Source: Eubacteriales bacterium (GTDB lineage: Bacteria > Bacillota > Clostridia > Oscillospirales > Acutalibacteraceae). Taken from it: DNA of 64,000 bases. Under the pieces are notes generated by a model that saw nothing but the letters and a program-made list of their open reading frames with translations, searched no databases and was not told where the DNA came from. The position numbers were made by a program, and so were the translations under genes. Every line of letters starts with the position of its first letter. The stretch's first letter is position 1. Below are positions 35,689 to 44,061 of the stretch, in pieces. Where the stretch lies: NCBI GenBank assembly GCA_029225565.1, contig JAQXWS010000080.1:1-64000 (forward strand), in the 5' to 3' direction.

Positions 35689-36729
35689 ATGGACAATATG
35701 AACAAATCCCAGTTCAAACGCAAGCTACCTGTACCCAAGGAGATTAAGGAGCAGTACCCGCTATCCCCAGAGGCAACCAAGGTTAAGGAAGCCCGTGACC
35801 GGGAAATTACAAAGGTTTTTACCGGCGACAGCAACAAGTTTGTGCTGGTTATCGGACCCTGCTCGGCAGACAGACCCGATTCGGTGCTGGATTATATTCA
35901 TCGTTTGGCAGATGTACAAAAAGAGGTTGAGGACAAAATTATAATCATACCTCGCATATACACCGGCAAGCCCCGTACTACAGGGGCAGGCTACAAGGGA
36001 ATGCTCCACCAGCCGGACCCGGACAAAAAGCCGGATATGCTGGAGGGTATTATCGAGGTGCGCAACCTCCACAAGGAGGCTATTGAGCAAACCGGGCTTA
36101 CCTGTGCCGACGAGATGCTGTATCCCGAAAATCACAGGTACCTGTCCGACCTGCTGTCCTATGTTGCCATCGGCGCCAGAAGTGTGGAAAACCAGGAGCA
36201 TAGACTTGTATCCAGTATGCTCAATATTCCTGTGGGAATGAAGAATCCTACCAGCGGTGACTTTTCTATTATGCTCAATGCCATAAAGGCAGCCCAGGGC
36301 GACCATACCTTTTTGTATCGTGGCTGGGAGGTTGAGAGCGACGGCAATCCGCTGGCTCATGTTATTCTGCGTGGCAGCGTCAACAAGCATGGTATCAATC
36401 ATGCAAATTATCACTACGAGGATTTGCGTACACTGCACGATATGTATTGCAACGGCGGATACAAAAATCCTGCTGTTGTTGTGGACACAAATCACTCCAA
36501 TTCCGGCAAGAATTATCTTGAGCAGGTGCGTATTGCCAACGAGGTACTGCACTCAATGCGCCACAGCGACGATATCAGCAGAATGGTAAAGGGATTTATG
36601 ATTGAGTCCTACATTGAGGACGGCTGCCAAAAGGTTGAGGACGGTGTGTACGGCAAGTCAATTACCGACCCCTGCCTGGGCTGGGACAAGACCGTAGAGC
36701 TAATCTATTCTATTGCGGACCAACTGTAA
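35689..36729 (+). CDS. 3-deoxy-7-phosphoheptulonate (DAHP) synthase, class I
   Basis: A 346-aa protein close to the E. coli AroF/G/H length. Key blocks: VLVIGPCSADRP (metal Cys), IIIPRIYTGKPRTTGAGYKG, LTCADEMLYP, GARSVENQEHR, GMKNPTSGDF, VILRGSVNKHGINHANYHYEDL and VVVDTNHSNSGKN. It condenses PEP and erythrose 4-phosphate, the first step of the shikimate pathway. The feedback effector cannot be told from motifs. It is 2 nt from the next gene, so an operon is likely. Confidence 0.93.
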   Translation: MDNMNKSQFKRKLPVPKEIKEQYPLSPEATKVKEARDREITKVFTGDSNKFVLVIGPCSADRPDSVLDYIHRLADVQKEVEDKIIIIPRIYTGKPRTTGAGYKGMLHQPDPDKKPDMLEGIIEVRNLHKEAIEQTGLTCADEMLYPENHRYLSDLLSYVAIGARSVENQEHRLVSSMLNIPVGMKNPTSGDFSIMLNAIKAAQGDHTFLYRGWEVESDGNPLAHVILRGSVNKHGINHANYHYEDLRTLHDMYCNGGYKNPAVVVDTNHSNSGKNYLEQVRIANEVLHSMRHSDDISRMVKGFMIESYIEDGCQKVEDGVYGKSITDPCLGWDKTVELIYSIADQL

Positions 36730-36731
36730 TT

Positions 36732-37262
36732 ATGGATTTTGGCAGACTATTCGACAACATTGTCAGCGTAACCAAGGAGTCGCAGCTGAAGCTGGGATAT
36801 GAGTCGGTACCCTTTGGCATCAACTATGCACGCAGCAGCTTGCTGCATTTGTTGGGGGACTGTGATGACGGTGTCGTGCCGGATTTGCTGGCAGAGTTTG
36901 CGGCACAGTACAGGGACACTCTCGGCGATATTACATATCGCACCGTCAGTAACGGATACAGAATTGATATTCCCACTCAGGGAGTGGATTATGTGCATTC
37001 GCTGGTGAGTGACGATGACTTTTTGGTACAGTTTATAAAAGTGATTCGTGACTACACCTGCACGGTGGACGATGTCATTGCTGTGTTCAACAGGTACAGC
37101 CGCAAGGTTGTTGTGGAGCATATTGACAATGAGGATTTTGACTATTTGATATATTTTGAGGACGGTCAGCCGGACGCATTTTGGTACTGTATCGACACTC
37201 AGGATATTGGTATGACCTATCACAGATTTACTAAAGAGGATTATTTGGACTTCGGTTTTTAG
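36732..37262 (+). CDS. Uncharacterised cytoplasmic protein, resembles DUF3877
   Basis: A 176-aa acidic protein without signal or membrane segments. The N-terminus (RLFDNIVSVTKESQLKLGYESVPFGINYARSSLLHLL) and the closing DIGMTYHRFTKEDYLDFGF resemble the small Clostridial family DUF3877; this is from memory and moderate. It lies between DAHP synthase (2 nt) and fumarase (9 nt), so it is translated from the same message; no function is implied by them. Confidence 0.55.
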   Translation: MDFGRLFDNIVSVTKESQLKLGYESVPFGINYARSSLLHLLGDCDDGVVPDLLAEFAAQYRDTLGDITYRTVSNGYRIDIPTQGVDYVHSLVSDDDFLVQFIKVIRDYTCTVDDVIAVFNRYSRKVVVEHIDNEDFDYLIYFEDGQPDAFWYCIDTQDIGMTYHRFTKEDYLDFGF

Positions 37263-37271
37263 GAGGGTATT

Positions 37272-38648
37272 ATGGATTATCGTATCGAGCATGATTCCAT
37301 GGGGGAGGTAAAGGTTCCTGCCAATGTGTATTGGGCGGCGCAGACCCAGCGCAGCCACGAGAATTTTAAGATTGGCGAGGGTATCGAGGTTATGCCCCGG
37401 GAGATTACTTATGCCTTTGCCGTGCTGAAAAAGGCCGCCGCCGTTGCCAATAACGAATTGAAGCCCGATAGGATGACGGGGGAAAAGCTGGAGGCAATAT
37501 CACAGGCCTGTGACGAAATTATGAGGGGCGAGCTGAACGACCATTTTCCGTTAGTAGTGTGGCAGACCGGCTCGGGTACTCAATCCAATATGAATACCAA
37601 CGAGGTTATTGCTAATCGGGGCAACCGAATTGCCGGCAAAAAGCTGCTCCATCCCAACGACGACATCAATATGAGCCAAAGCTCAAATGATACATTCCCC
37701 ACAGCCATGTCCATTGCCGCTGTGCTGGGACTGGAGGACAAGGTTATCCCCGCTGTCCAAAAGCTGGTGGATACATTCAAAAAATTGGAGCAGGACAATC
37801 AGGGTGTTGTTAAGAGTGGCAGAACACATCTTCAGGACGCAACGCCTATTACTTTTTCACAGGAAATTAGCGGCTGGCGCACCTCCTTGGAAAAGGATAT
37901 TCGACTGATACAAGCAGCCCTGCCCGAGCTTAAGGAGTTGGCATTGGGCGGCACCGCCGTTGGCACCGGACTTAATGCCCCGGAGGGTTTTGATACCCGT
38001 GTTGCAAGGGCTGTTTCCCAAATTACCGGCAAGGAGTTTGTTACAGCGCCCAACAAGTTCCATGCCCTTACCTCAAAGGACGAGCTTGTGTTTGCTCACG
38101 GAGCACTCAAGGCGCTGGCTGCGGATATGATGAAGATAGCCAACGATGTTCGCTGGCTGGCGTCTGGACCCAGACTCGGTCTTGGGGAGATAACCATTCC
38201 GGAGAACGAGCCCGGCTCCTCTATTATGCCAGGCAAGGTTAACCCCACCCAGTGCGAGGCGGTAACCATGGTGGCAGTTCAGGTTATGGGCAACGATGCC
38301 ACTATCGGCATTGCCGCATCACAGGGCAATTTTGAGCTTAATGTGTTTATGCCGGTGATGATTTACAATTTCATTCAGTCGGTGCGTCTTCTCAGCGAGG
38401 CTATTATCAGCTTTAACGATAATTGTGCCGTGGGCATAAAGGCAAATGCAAAAAAAATGAGTGACAACCTGCACAATTCTCTTATGTTGGTAACAGCTCT
38501 CAATCCCTATATCGGCTACGAAAATGCCGCCAAGACGGCAAAAAAAGCGTTTAAGGATAATATATCCCTGAGAGAAGCCTGTGTGGAATTGGGCTTTTTG
38601 TCACCGGAAGAATTTGACAAGGTGTTCCACCCGGAAAAAATGGTATAA
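37272..38648 (+). CDS. fumC: Class II fumarate hydratase
   Basis: A 458-aa protein starting after GGAGGG. It shows the superfamily blocks VWQTGSGTQSNMNTNEV, SSNDTFPTAMSIAA, SGRTHLQDATPITFSQE and the signature GSSIMPGKVNPTQCEA, plus the T-S-K-x-x-L substrate loop region. It interconverts fumarate and malate. The stop codon lies inside the first copy of a short tandem duplication that also forms the terminator region. Confidence 0.93.
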   Translation: MDYRIEHDSMGEVKVPANVYWAAQTQRSHENFKIGEGIEVMPREITYAFAVLKKAAAVANNELKPDRMTGEKLEAISQACDEIMRGELNDHFPLVVWQTGSGTQSNMNTNEVIANRGNRIAGKKLLHPNDDINMSQSSNDTFPTAMSIAAVLGLEDKVIPAVQKLVDTFKKLEQDNQGVVKSGRTHLQDATPITFSQEISGWRTSLEKDIRLIQAALPELKELALGGTAVGTGLNAPEGFDTRVARAVSQITGKEFVTAPNKFHALTSKDELVFAHGALKALAADMMKIANDVRWLASGPRLGLGEITIPENEPGSSIMPGKVNPTQCEAVTMVAVQVMGNDATIGIAASQGNFELNVFMPVMIYNFIQSVRLLSEAIISFNDNCAVGIKANAKKMSDNLHNSLMLVTALNPYIGYENAAKTAKKAFKDNISLREACVELGFLSPEEFDKVFHPEKMV

Positions 38649-38682
38649 TAAAAAGCAAAACAAATGGTATAATAAAAAGCAA
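38638..38682. repeat. Tandem duplication of a 21-nt segment at the fumC 3' end
   Basis: The 21 nt at 38638-38658, which contain the fumC stop codon, recur exactly at 38662-38682 with a period of 24. The second copy supplies the 5' A-rich arm of the terminator. Confidence 0.85.
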
Positions 38683-38705
38683 TAGGCTGTTCCTATTGCT
38701 TTTTT
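38674..38705 (+). terminator. Terminator after fumC
   Basis: AAAAAGCAATAGG (38674-38686) pairs perfectly with CCTATTGCTTTTT (38692-38704), 5-nt loop, with T's continuing. Confidence 0.85.
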
Positions 38706-38718
38706 GTTGCTCAAAACG

Positions 38719-38742
38719 AAAAAAGGCACTCCTACGGAGTGC
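38719..38742 (-). terminator. Second minus-strand terminator downstream of the tRNAs
   Basis: GCACTCC/GGAGTGC (38726-38732 and 38736-38742) with a 3-nt loop, followed on the minus strand by C and six T's (38719-38724). A back-up terminator for the tRNA transcript. Confidence 0.6.
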
Positions 38743-38763
38743 TTCTCTCTGCTGTGGGTGGTC

Positions 38764-38800
38764 AAAAAAGAACGGTGTACCCAAACCACGGGACACCGTT
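38764..38800 (-). terminator. Terminator of the tRNA-Met/tRNA-Glu unit
   Basis: AACGGTGT (38771-38778) with ACACCGTT (38793-38800), extended by CCC/GGG; minus-strand reading continues into CTTTTTT. It sits directly after the tRNA-Glu 3' end. Confidence 0.8.
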
Positions 38801-38801
38801 T

Positions 38802-38876
38802 TGGTGACCCGGACGGGAATTGAACCCGTGTTACCGCCGTGAAAGGGCGGTGTCTTAACCTCTTGACCACCGGGCC
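38802..38876 (-). tRNA. tRNA-Glu (anticodon TTC)
   Basis: Acceptor GGCCCGG/CCGGGTC with a terminal wobble, anticodon stem CCGCC/GGCGG around CTTTCAC (anticodon TTC), T loop TTCAATT, discriminator A and encoded CCA (38802-38804). Confidence 0.95.
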
Positions 38877-38880
38877 GTAA

Positions 38881-38957
38881 TGGTGGCTTTAACTGGATTC
38901 GAACCAGTGACACCGCGGGTATGAACCGCGTGCTCTAGCCAACTGAGCTATAAAGCC
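38881..38957 (-). tRNA. tRNA-Met (anticodon CAT), elongator type
   Basis: Acceptor GGCTTTA/TAAAGCC, anticodon stem CGCGG/CCGCG around TTCATAC, T loop TTCGAAT, encoded CCA (38881-38883). A paired G1-C72 excludes the initiator. A CAT-anticodon tRNA-Ile cannot be fully ruled out, but the body resembles elongator Met. It is 4 nt upstream of tRNA-Glu in one transcript. Confidence 0.88.
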
Positions 38958-38976
38958 ATTTCAACACGCAAGCAAA

Positions 38977-39005
38977 ATTATAATATAAAAGATTTCAAAT
39001 GTCAA
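38977..39005 (-). promoter_or_regulatory. Perfect consensus promoter of the tRNA pair
   Basis: On the minus strand, TTGACA (39000-39005) and TATAAT (38977-38982) with a 17-nt spacer, 20 nt before tRNA-Met. Confidence 0.85.
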
Positions 39006-39040
39006 CACTTTTTTAAAATTAATAGTATTTTCAAAGAATA

Positions 39041-39080
39041 GAAACAAATGTTTGACAACTTTGTGCTATAATGATACTAT
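39041..39080 (+). promoter_or_regulatory. lexA promoter with overlapping SOS (LexA) box
   Basis: TTGACA (39052-39057) and TACTAT (39075-39080), spacer 17. The -35 overlaps GAAACAAATGTTTG (39041-39054), close to the Firmicute LexA box GAAC-N4-GTTC with one change per half-site. This fits autoregulation of lexA, repressed until DNA damage. Confidence 0.7.
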
Positions 39081-39118
39081 ATTAAGATAGTAGATTGTAT
39101 TATGAGGAGGGCTGTCTT

Positions 39119-39709
39119 TTGAATCAGCTAACAGATAAGCAACAGCTTGTGTTCGATTATATCAGGCAAACTATCGAGGAGCGAGGCGTTGCACCGTCGG
39201 TGCGTGAGATTGCAAAGGCAGCGGGCTATCGCTCTACTTCCACTGTGCAATATGTTTTGGACAAGCTGGAGGAGTACGGATATATTCAGCGTGATCCCAT
39301 GCTAAAGAGGACTATCCGTATCCAATCCCACAGCGGCGGCACTACTCATGTCCCCTTGGTGGGTACTGTTACGGCAGGGCAACCAATATTGGCGGTTGAG
39401 AGCATTGAGGAGTATATTTCGGTTCCTCTCAAATCAGGCGCAAAGGATTACTTTGCTCTCAGAGTAAAGGGCGATTCTATGATTAAGGCAGCCATATTGG
39501 AGGGAGATATTGTTGTTGTGGAACGAACTCCGGTTGCCGACAACGGCGATATTGTTGTTGCATTGATAGACAATGAGGCTACCGTAAAGCGATTTTTTAA
39601 GGAAAACGGCGGCTTCAGACTTCAGCCGGAGAATGATGATTACAGCCCAATTATTGTGGATGAATTAGCCCTTCTCGGCAAGGTAAAAATGGTAATAAGA
39701 AATTATTGA
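39119..39709 (+). CDS. lexA: LexA repressor
   Basis: A 196-aa protein starting at TTG 39119 behind GAGGAGGG. A winged HTH (about 1-65; VREIAKAAGYRSTSTVQYVLDKLEE) is followed by the S24 latent protease: Ala86-Gly87 cleavage site in VTAGQPI, catalytic Ser120 in KGDSMI and Lys157 in ATVKRF. RecA filaments trigger self-cleavage and SOS induction. An operator-like site lies in its own promoter. Confidence 0.94.
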   Translation: MNQLTDKQQLVFDYIRQTIEERGVAPSVREIAKAAGYRSTSTVQYVLDKLEEYGYIQRDPMLKRTIRIQSHSGGTTHVPLVGTVTAGQPILAVESIEEYISVPLKSGAKDYFALRVKGDSMIKAAILEGDIVVVERTPVADNGDIVVALIDNEATVKRFFKENGGFRLQPENDDYSPIIVDELALLGKVKMVIRNY

Positions 39710-39734
39710 TATTGCACTGTTATTGTGCTAAAAT
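39706..39734 (+). promoter_or_regulatory. Putative promoter for the Mrp gene
   Basis: TTGATA (39706-39711) overlapping the lexA stop and TAAAAT (39729-39734), spacer 17. Confidence 0.45.
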
Positions 39735-39775
39735 CAAGGGAAAATATACATTGATTTATACTTGGAGATGAATAT

Positions 39776-40594
39776 ATGAGCGAATGTACACACGATTGCT
39801 CCACCTGCAGCAGTAATTGCGGCGAAAGAAAGCAGCCGGAGAGCCTGCTTCAGCCTGCAAACCAGTATTCCGATATAAAAAAGGTGATTGGCGTTGTATC
39901 CGGCAAGGGAGGAGTGGGCAAGAGCCTGGTCAGCTGCCTTCTCGCTTCCAAATGCAGTCAGGCAGGTCTTAATGTGGGTATATTGGACGCGGATATTACC
40001 GGCCCGTCGGTACCCAAATCCTTTGGAATTACCTCCCGCGCTATGCAAAACGAGACAGGTCTGTTGCCCACCGTGGCGCCCAACGGCGTAAAGATAATGA
40101 GCATCAATCTCCTTTTGGAGGATGTCAATTCACCGGTTGTGTGGCGAGGTCCTGTTATCAGCGGAGTTATCCAGCAGTTCTGGACCGATGTCAATTGGGG
40201 CGAGCTGGATTACTTGTTTGTGGATATGCCACCGGGAACCGGCGATGTGGCGCTGACTGTGTTTCAGTCCCTGCCGGTGGACGGTATCGTGATTGTGTCC
40301 ACACCCCAGGATTTGGTCAAGATGATAGTCAACAAAGCCTACAATATGGCGCAGATGATGAATGTACCTGTGCTGGGCTTGGTGGAGAATATGAGCTACT
40401 ATCAGTGCCCCGATTGCGGCAAGAAGCTCAATATTTTCGGCGAGTCACAGATTGACGATACAGCCAGGGAGCTGGGCGTTCCCGTGCTTGCCAAGCTTCC
40501 TATCAATCCGGAGGTGGCAAAGCTGGTTGATGCCGGCAGAGTATATGATGTTGAAGCGCCGGAGCTGGACGAATTTGTATCGGCATTACGGTAA
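39776..40594 (+). CDS. Mrp/NBP35-type Fe-S cluster carrier ATPase
   Basis: A 272-aa protein after TTGGAG. An N-terminal Cys cluster (CTHDCSTCSSNC, residues 4-15) as in Nbp35-type proteins is followed by the deviant Walker A VSGKGGVGKSLVSCLLA, DADITGPSVPKSFG, VDMPPGTGDVALTV, and the C-x-x-C pair YQCPDCGKK used for a bridging cluster. It carries 4Fe-4S clusters to target proteins in the cytoplasm. The distal Fe-S scaffold at 61553 is a plausible functional partner (inference). Confidence 0.88.
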   Translation: MSECTHDCSTCSSNCGERKQPESLLQPANQYSDIKKVIGVVSGKGGVGKSLVSCLLASKCSQAGLNVGILDADITGPSVPKSFGITSRAMQNETGLLPTVAPNGVKIMSINLLLEDVNSPVVWRGPVISGVIQQFWTDVNWGELDYLFVDMPPGTGDVALTVFQSLPVDGIVIVSTPQDLVKMIVNKAYNMAQMMNVPVLGLVENMSYYQCPDCGKKLNIFGESQIDDTARELGVPVLAKLPINPEVAKLVDAGRVYDVEAPELDEFVSALR

Positions 40595-40647
40595 TTGGAC
40601 AAAAAATTACGAAAACCCGATTGTATTGACATAATAATTCCTGTTAT

Positions 40648-40709
40648 ACACCTTATCCGGCTACAGTAAGGTGTTAGGAATGAAAAACTATTTGTAGCCG
40701 GAAAGGCTA
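40648..40709 (+). promoter_or_regulatory. Structured leader of the dCMP deaminase gene, candidate cis-regulatory RNA
   Basis: Three stems compete. S1: ACACCTTA (40648-40655) with TAAGGTGT (40667-40674). S2: CCGGCTACA (40657-40665), lying in the S1 loop, with TGTAGCCGG (40693-40701), giving an H-type pseudoknot. S3: TAGCC (40695-40699) with GGCTA (40705-40709), presenting GGAAA as its loop and excluding S2. The start codon is at 40720. If transcription starts at a promoter ending near 40649, S1 is lost and only the S2/S3 alternative remains. Confidence 0.5.
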
Positions 40710-40719
40710 TAGAGATATT

Positions 40720-41217
40720 ATGCCGAAGAGAGAAGATTATATTTCTTGGGACGAGTATTTTATGGGCATATCTTTGCTGTCCTCCATGCGAAGCAAGGAC
40801 CCGTCAACCCAGGTGGGCGCATGTATTGTCAGCGATGACAACAAGATTATGTCCGTGGGCTACAACGGATTCCCCAGAGGCTGCAGCGATGATGAATTTC
40901 CCTGGGAGCGCAGTGCCGACTGCACCAATGACACAAAGTATCCATTTGTTTGTCATGCTGAGCTTAACGCCATACTCAACGCCGGGGGTCAAAGCCTTGT
41001 GGGAGCCAGGATTTTTGTGGCGCTGTTCCCATGCAACGAGTGTGCAAAGGCTATTATACAAAGCGGCATAAAGGAGGTTGTTTACATATCCGACAAGTAT
41101 GCCGATACCGACTCCACCGTTGCCAGCAAAAAAATGCTGACGGCAGCAGGAGTAAAGCTGACTCAGTTCCATAGCAGTAAGGATATAAACATTTCGTTCG
41201 ACCAAACTAAGATATAA
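40720..41217 (+). CDS. dCMP deaminase (ComEB-like)
   Basis: A 165-aa zinc deaminase. Zn ligands and catalytic Glu are in CHAELNAILNAGG and PCNECAKAIIQ; the N-terminal STQVGACIVSDDNKIMSVGYNGFPRG is typical of deoxycytidylate deaminases. It converts dCMP to dUMP for thymidylate synthesis. The ribosome site is poor and inside a structured leader. Its stop overlaps the next start (TAATG). Confidence 0.9.
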   Translation: MPKREDYISWDEYFMGISLLSSMRSKDPSTQVGACIVSDDNKIMSVGYNGFPRGCSDDEFPWERSADCTNDTKYPFVCHAELNAILNAGGQSLVGARIFVALFPCNECAKAIIQSGIKEVVYISDKYADTDSTVASKKMLTAAGVKLTQFHSSKDINISFDQTKI

Positions 41218-41810
41218 TGAAAGATATAGATATTTACGATTTTGACAAGACCATAGTTCCCTTTGACAGCGGCTCGTTGTTTGTCGGCTACTGTATTCTA
41301 CATTATCCCTGGTGTATTGTGATAGCACCGGTGTTGCTGGTAGCCGGGTTGCTGATGGTATGCAGGATAATCAGCTTTACTCAATTCAAAAGACTGTGCT
41401 TCTGCTTTTTGCCGTTGATACCCAAGGACAAGGCGGTAAAAGACTTTTGGGACAGGCATATTGACGAGGTTTATCCTTGGTTTAAGGACAGGCCCCGTCA
41501 CAGCGTTGTCATCAGCGCCAGCCCGGATTTTCTGCTGGAGGATATTGCCAAGAGGCTGAAATTTGACGACTTGATTTGTACATGCCACAACCCGAAAACC
41601 GGTGCGATAATCGGAGAGAATTGCCGTGATGAAGAAAAGGTTAGGCGGCTTTACCGTCTTTACGACAAGGACGAGATTAATGTTGTGGATGTGTATTCCG
41701 ATTCTCTGCGTCACGACCGACCGATTTTTTCGTTGGCTACAGGCAAGTGCTATCACATTGTTAACGGTCAGCGAAACGAGTTTGACTACAATGATGTATA
41801 TCATAATTAA
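41217..41810 (+). CDS. HAD-IB family hydrolase
   Basis: A 197-aa protein. Motif I is YDFDKTIVPFD, followed by a cap with a hydrophobic stretch (YPWCIVIAPVLLVAGLLMVC) that may touch the membrane, motif II in VISASPDFL and a late acidic motif VDVYSDS. The family (SerB/PgpC-like) dephosphorylates small phosphates or lipids such as phosphatidylglycerophosphate. Translationally coupled to the deaminase; substrate unknown. Confidence 0.8.
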   Translation: MKDIDIYDFDKTIVPFDSGSLFVGYCILHYPWCIVIAPVLLVAGLLMVCRIISFTQFKRLCFCFLPLIPKDKAVKDFWDRHIDEVYPWFKDRPRHSVVISASPDFLLEDIAKRLKFDDLICTCHNPKTGAIIGENCRDEEKVRRLYRLYDKDEINVVDVYSDSLRHDRPIFSLATGKCYHIVNGQRNEFDYNDVYHN

Positions 41811-41840
41811 TACATAACGATTTTTGGAGAAGAATAAGTA

Positions 41841-43145
41841 ATGAAGTATTTTTTGAGAATTCTGCTGGTACTGGTGCTTTCGGTAGCAGTGGTATTTGGG
41901 GTGTATTTTGCTAATACACGGGGCGAGACCACCGGGCAAAATGCTGATGTTACTCTTACCACAGTTACCAAGCCTCCGGTTACCGAAATAAAGGATGACA
42001 AAATCCTTTTGGCAGAATACGAAGAAGGCTTTAAGCTCTACAAGCAGAACGACCTGATTATTCTTAATGACGGCAAGCGTGATTTTGAGTTCGACGGCTG
42101 GAGCAAGCTGATAACCGAAGAAAGGCCCGTTCTTTACTATCATGATTTTGATAAGGACAAGGAGAAGGAGCTTATTTTTGAGGTGGCAAGCCGCCAACTG
42201 GAGGACGGCAATTTTGAGCACGACCTGTACTATCTTGACAAGAACAGCGGCAAATACGGCGACAAGGATGATTACAAGTATTCGGTAAGCCTGATTTCCC
42301 GTAACAAATGGATTTTTGTACTCAAGGAACTGCTGATTGAGGAGATGACTCAATTAAAGTGTGACAAGATTGTACAGTTTGCCATGATTTCCGGTCTTGA
42401 AACCATTAGATACAACAAGGACACAGGAGTTAATCTTAACGGATACGGCGGTTACTTTAGGGCGCTGCAAAACAAAAAGACCGGCGAATACTACAAGGTA
42501 AATGATTGGTCCATCGACAGAGGCAAAATATATATCAATGATAAGAACAAAATTTGCTGCAAGGTATATATTAATGTAACCTATCACGGTACGGACCAAA
42601 TCCAAAAGCCGGGATATATTTACCTCGAGCTTTTCCCAAAGGGCGACGGAGTCCAGATTACACCGAGGAGTATGATATTCAGGAGCTTTGATGACAGCAA
42701 GGTATCACCACAGCACAATGTTGCCTACAACAACTGGTCCGTAATCAGAGAGAATCTTGCCATGGATTCCTATACAACCGGTGACAAGGTTATCGATTGG
42801 GTGAGCTTTAATATGAATGTCAACGGCACTGCCTCGTATTCAAAAATAGATTTTGGTACCAATGATACGGAAATTCGCAATTGCGTTGCTATAGATATTA
42901 ACCAAAATCGAATCAGATTAGTGGCAAAAAACGGCTACGAATTTGACGAGGATATGGTAAAGCGTCGCGATTTTTCTGTAGTAGTAAATGAGAAGACTCC
43001 CGGTGATTTCGGCGAAAATGAGATTAGCTATGACGGTAAGATTTTTGTTGACCAAAATAATCGTCAGGTCCTTGAGATTACTTTTGACAAGTCTTATCCG
43101 ATTGGCGAGATCAATACCCTCAAATTTAATCTTCCTGCTCAGTAA
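41841..43145 (+). CDS. Exported or membrane-anchored protein of unknown function
   Basis: A 434-aa protein starting after TTGGAG. One N-terminal helix (3-23), a Thr-rich stretch (TTGQNADVTLTTVTKPPVT), then about 380 residues of beta-rich extracellular sequence. YYHDFDKDKEKELIFEV resembles a calcium-binding D-x-D-x-D loop as in FG-GAP/dockerin-like repeats, but only once. No family recognised. It lies between HAD and DegV genes with short gaps, so probably in their operon. Confidence 0.6.
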   Translation: MKYFLRILLVLVLSVAVVFGVYFANTRGETTGQNADVTLTTVTKPPVTEIKDDKILLAEYEEGFKLYKQNDLIILNDGKRDFEFDGWSKLITEERPVLYYHDFDKDKEKELIFEVASRQLEDGNFEHDLYYLDKNSGKYGDKDDYKYSVSLISRNKWIFVLKELLIEEMTQLKCDKIVQFAMISGLETIRYNKDTGVNLNGYGGYFRALQNKKTGEYYKVNDWSIDRGKIYINDKNKICCKVYINVTYHGTDQIQKPGYIYLELFPKGDGVQITPRSMIFRSFDDSKVSPQHNVAYNNWSVIRENLAMDSYTTGDKVIDWVSFNMNVNGTASYSKIDFGTNDTEIRNCVAIDINQNRIRLVAKNGYEFDEDMVKRRDFSVVVNEKTPGDFGENEISYDGKIFVDQNNRQVLEITFDKSYPIGEINTLKFNLPAQ

Positions 43146-43154
43146 GGAGAATAT

Positions 43155-44018
43155 ATGTCAACAAACAAAAAAGTGGCAATCACAGCGGACTCTACCTGTG
43201 ACCTGCCTAAGGGATTAGTACAAAAGCATAATATTACCGTTATTCCGCTGTCGGTACTTTTGGGGGACAGTGAGAATCTTGACGGCGTTGACATTATGCC
43301 CGGCGATATATATGACCATGTTGCCGGCGGTGGCTCATTGCCAAAAACCTCTGCGGTATCTCCTGCCGGGTATTCAAAGGTTTTTGGGCAACTGGCGGCT
43401 GACGGCTACAGCATTGTGCATATCGGACTGTCATCGGCAATATCCTCCTCCTACCACAATGCCTGCGTGGTGGCGGCAGGGATGGACGATGTGTATTGTG
43501 TTGACTCAAAATCCTTATGTACAGCTATGGGACTGCTGGTGCTTGAGGCTTGTGATATGGCTGAGCACGGTATGTCTGCCGGAGAGATTGCCCGGGCTGT
43601 TGCAGAGCTTGTTCCCAAGTTATCCACAACCTTTGTGCTTGACAGTCTTGAGTATTTGCACAAGGGCGGCAGATGCTCGTCGGTAGCCAGATTCGGCGCT
43701 AATATGCTGGGACTAAAGCCCTCCATTGCCGTTGACCCGTCCACAGGCAAAATGGATGTGGCAAAAAAGTACAGAGGCAGAATTGACAATGTATATAAGC
43801 AGTATATCAATGACCGTCTCAGAGATATTGACGCTATCGACCCAAAGAGGGTTGTGATAGCCAATAGCGGAGGAATTGACAGCGATACCCTGGCTTTTGT
43901 GAAAGGCTTGGTATCGGGCAAAAATTATTTTGAACGGATTATTACTGCCGATGCCGGCTGTACTATAAGCTCTCATTGCGGGCCCAAAACATTGGCATTG
44001 TTTTATATTAAGAAATAA
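43155..44018 (+). CDS. DegV family fatty-acid-binding protein
   Basis: A 287-aa protein after AAGGAG. It has DegV blocks ITADSTCDLP, VIPLSVLLGD, KTSAVSPAGY, HIGLSSAISSSYHNA and a C-terminal GPKTLALFY. DegV (FakB-like) proteins hold a fatty acid for phosphorylation by a kinase in phospholipid synthesis. No fakA is nearby. A terminator follows at once. Confidence 0.88.
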   Translation: MSTNKKVAITADSTCDLPKGLVQKHNITVIPLSVLLGDSENLDGVDIMPGDIYDHVAGGGSLPKTSAVSPAGYSKVFGQLAADGYSIVHIGLSSAISSSYHNACVVAAGMDDVYCVDSKSLCTAMGLLVLEACDMAEHGMSAGEIARAVAELVPKLSTTFVLDSLEYLHKGGRCSSVARFGANMLGLKPSIAVDPSTGKMDVAKKYRGRIDNVYKQYINDRLRDIDAIDPKRVVIANSGGIDSDTLAFVKGLVSGKNYFERIITADAGCTISSHCGPKTLALFYIKK

Positions 44019-44022
44019 CTGC

Positions 44023-44048
44023 GGCGAGGTTTTTGCTTCGCCTTTTTT
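44023..44048 (+). terminator. Terminator after the DegV gene
   Basis: GGCGAGG (44023-44029) pairs with CTTCGCC (44036-44042) with one G-T pair; six T's follow. Confidence 0.75.
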
Positions 44049-44061
44049 GTGGGGTGTTGGT

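Noticed and set aside
40648-40701. preQ1-I riboswitch in the dCMP deaminase leader (loop GCTACA and downstream AAAAACTA look similar)
   Set aside because: preQ1-I needs a short stem followed almost directly by the A-rich tail; here 9 extra nt separate them, the longer CCGGCTACA/TGTAGCCGG pairing conflicts, and the downstream gene is not related to queuosine.
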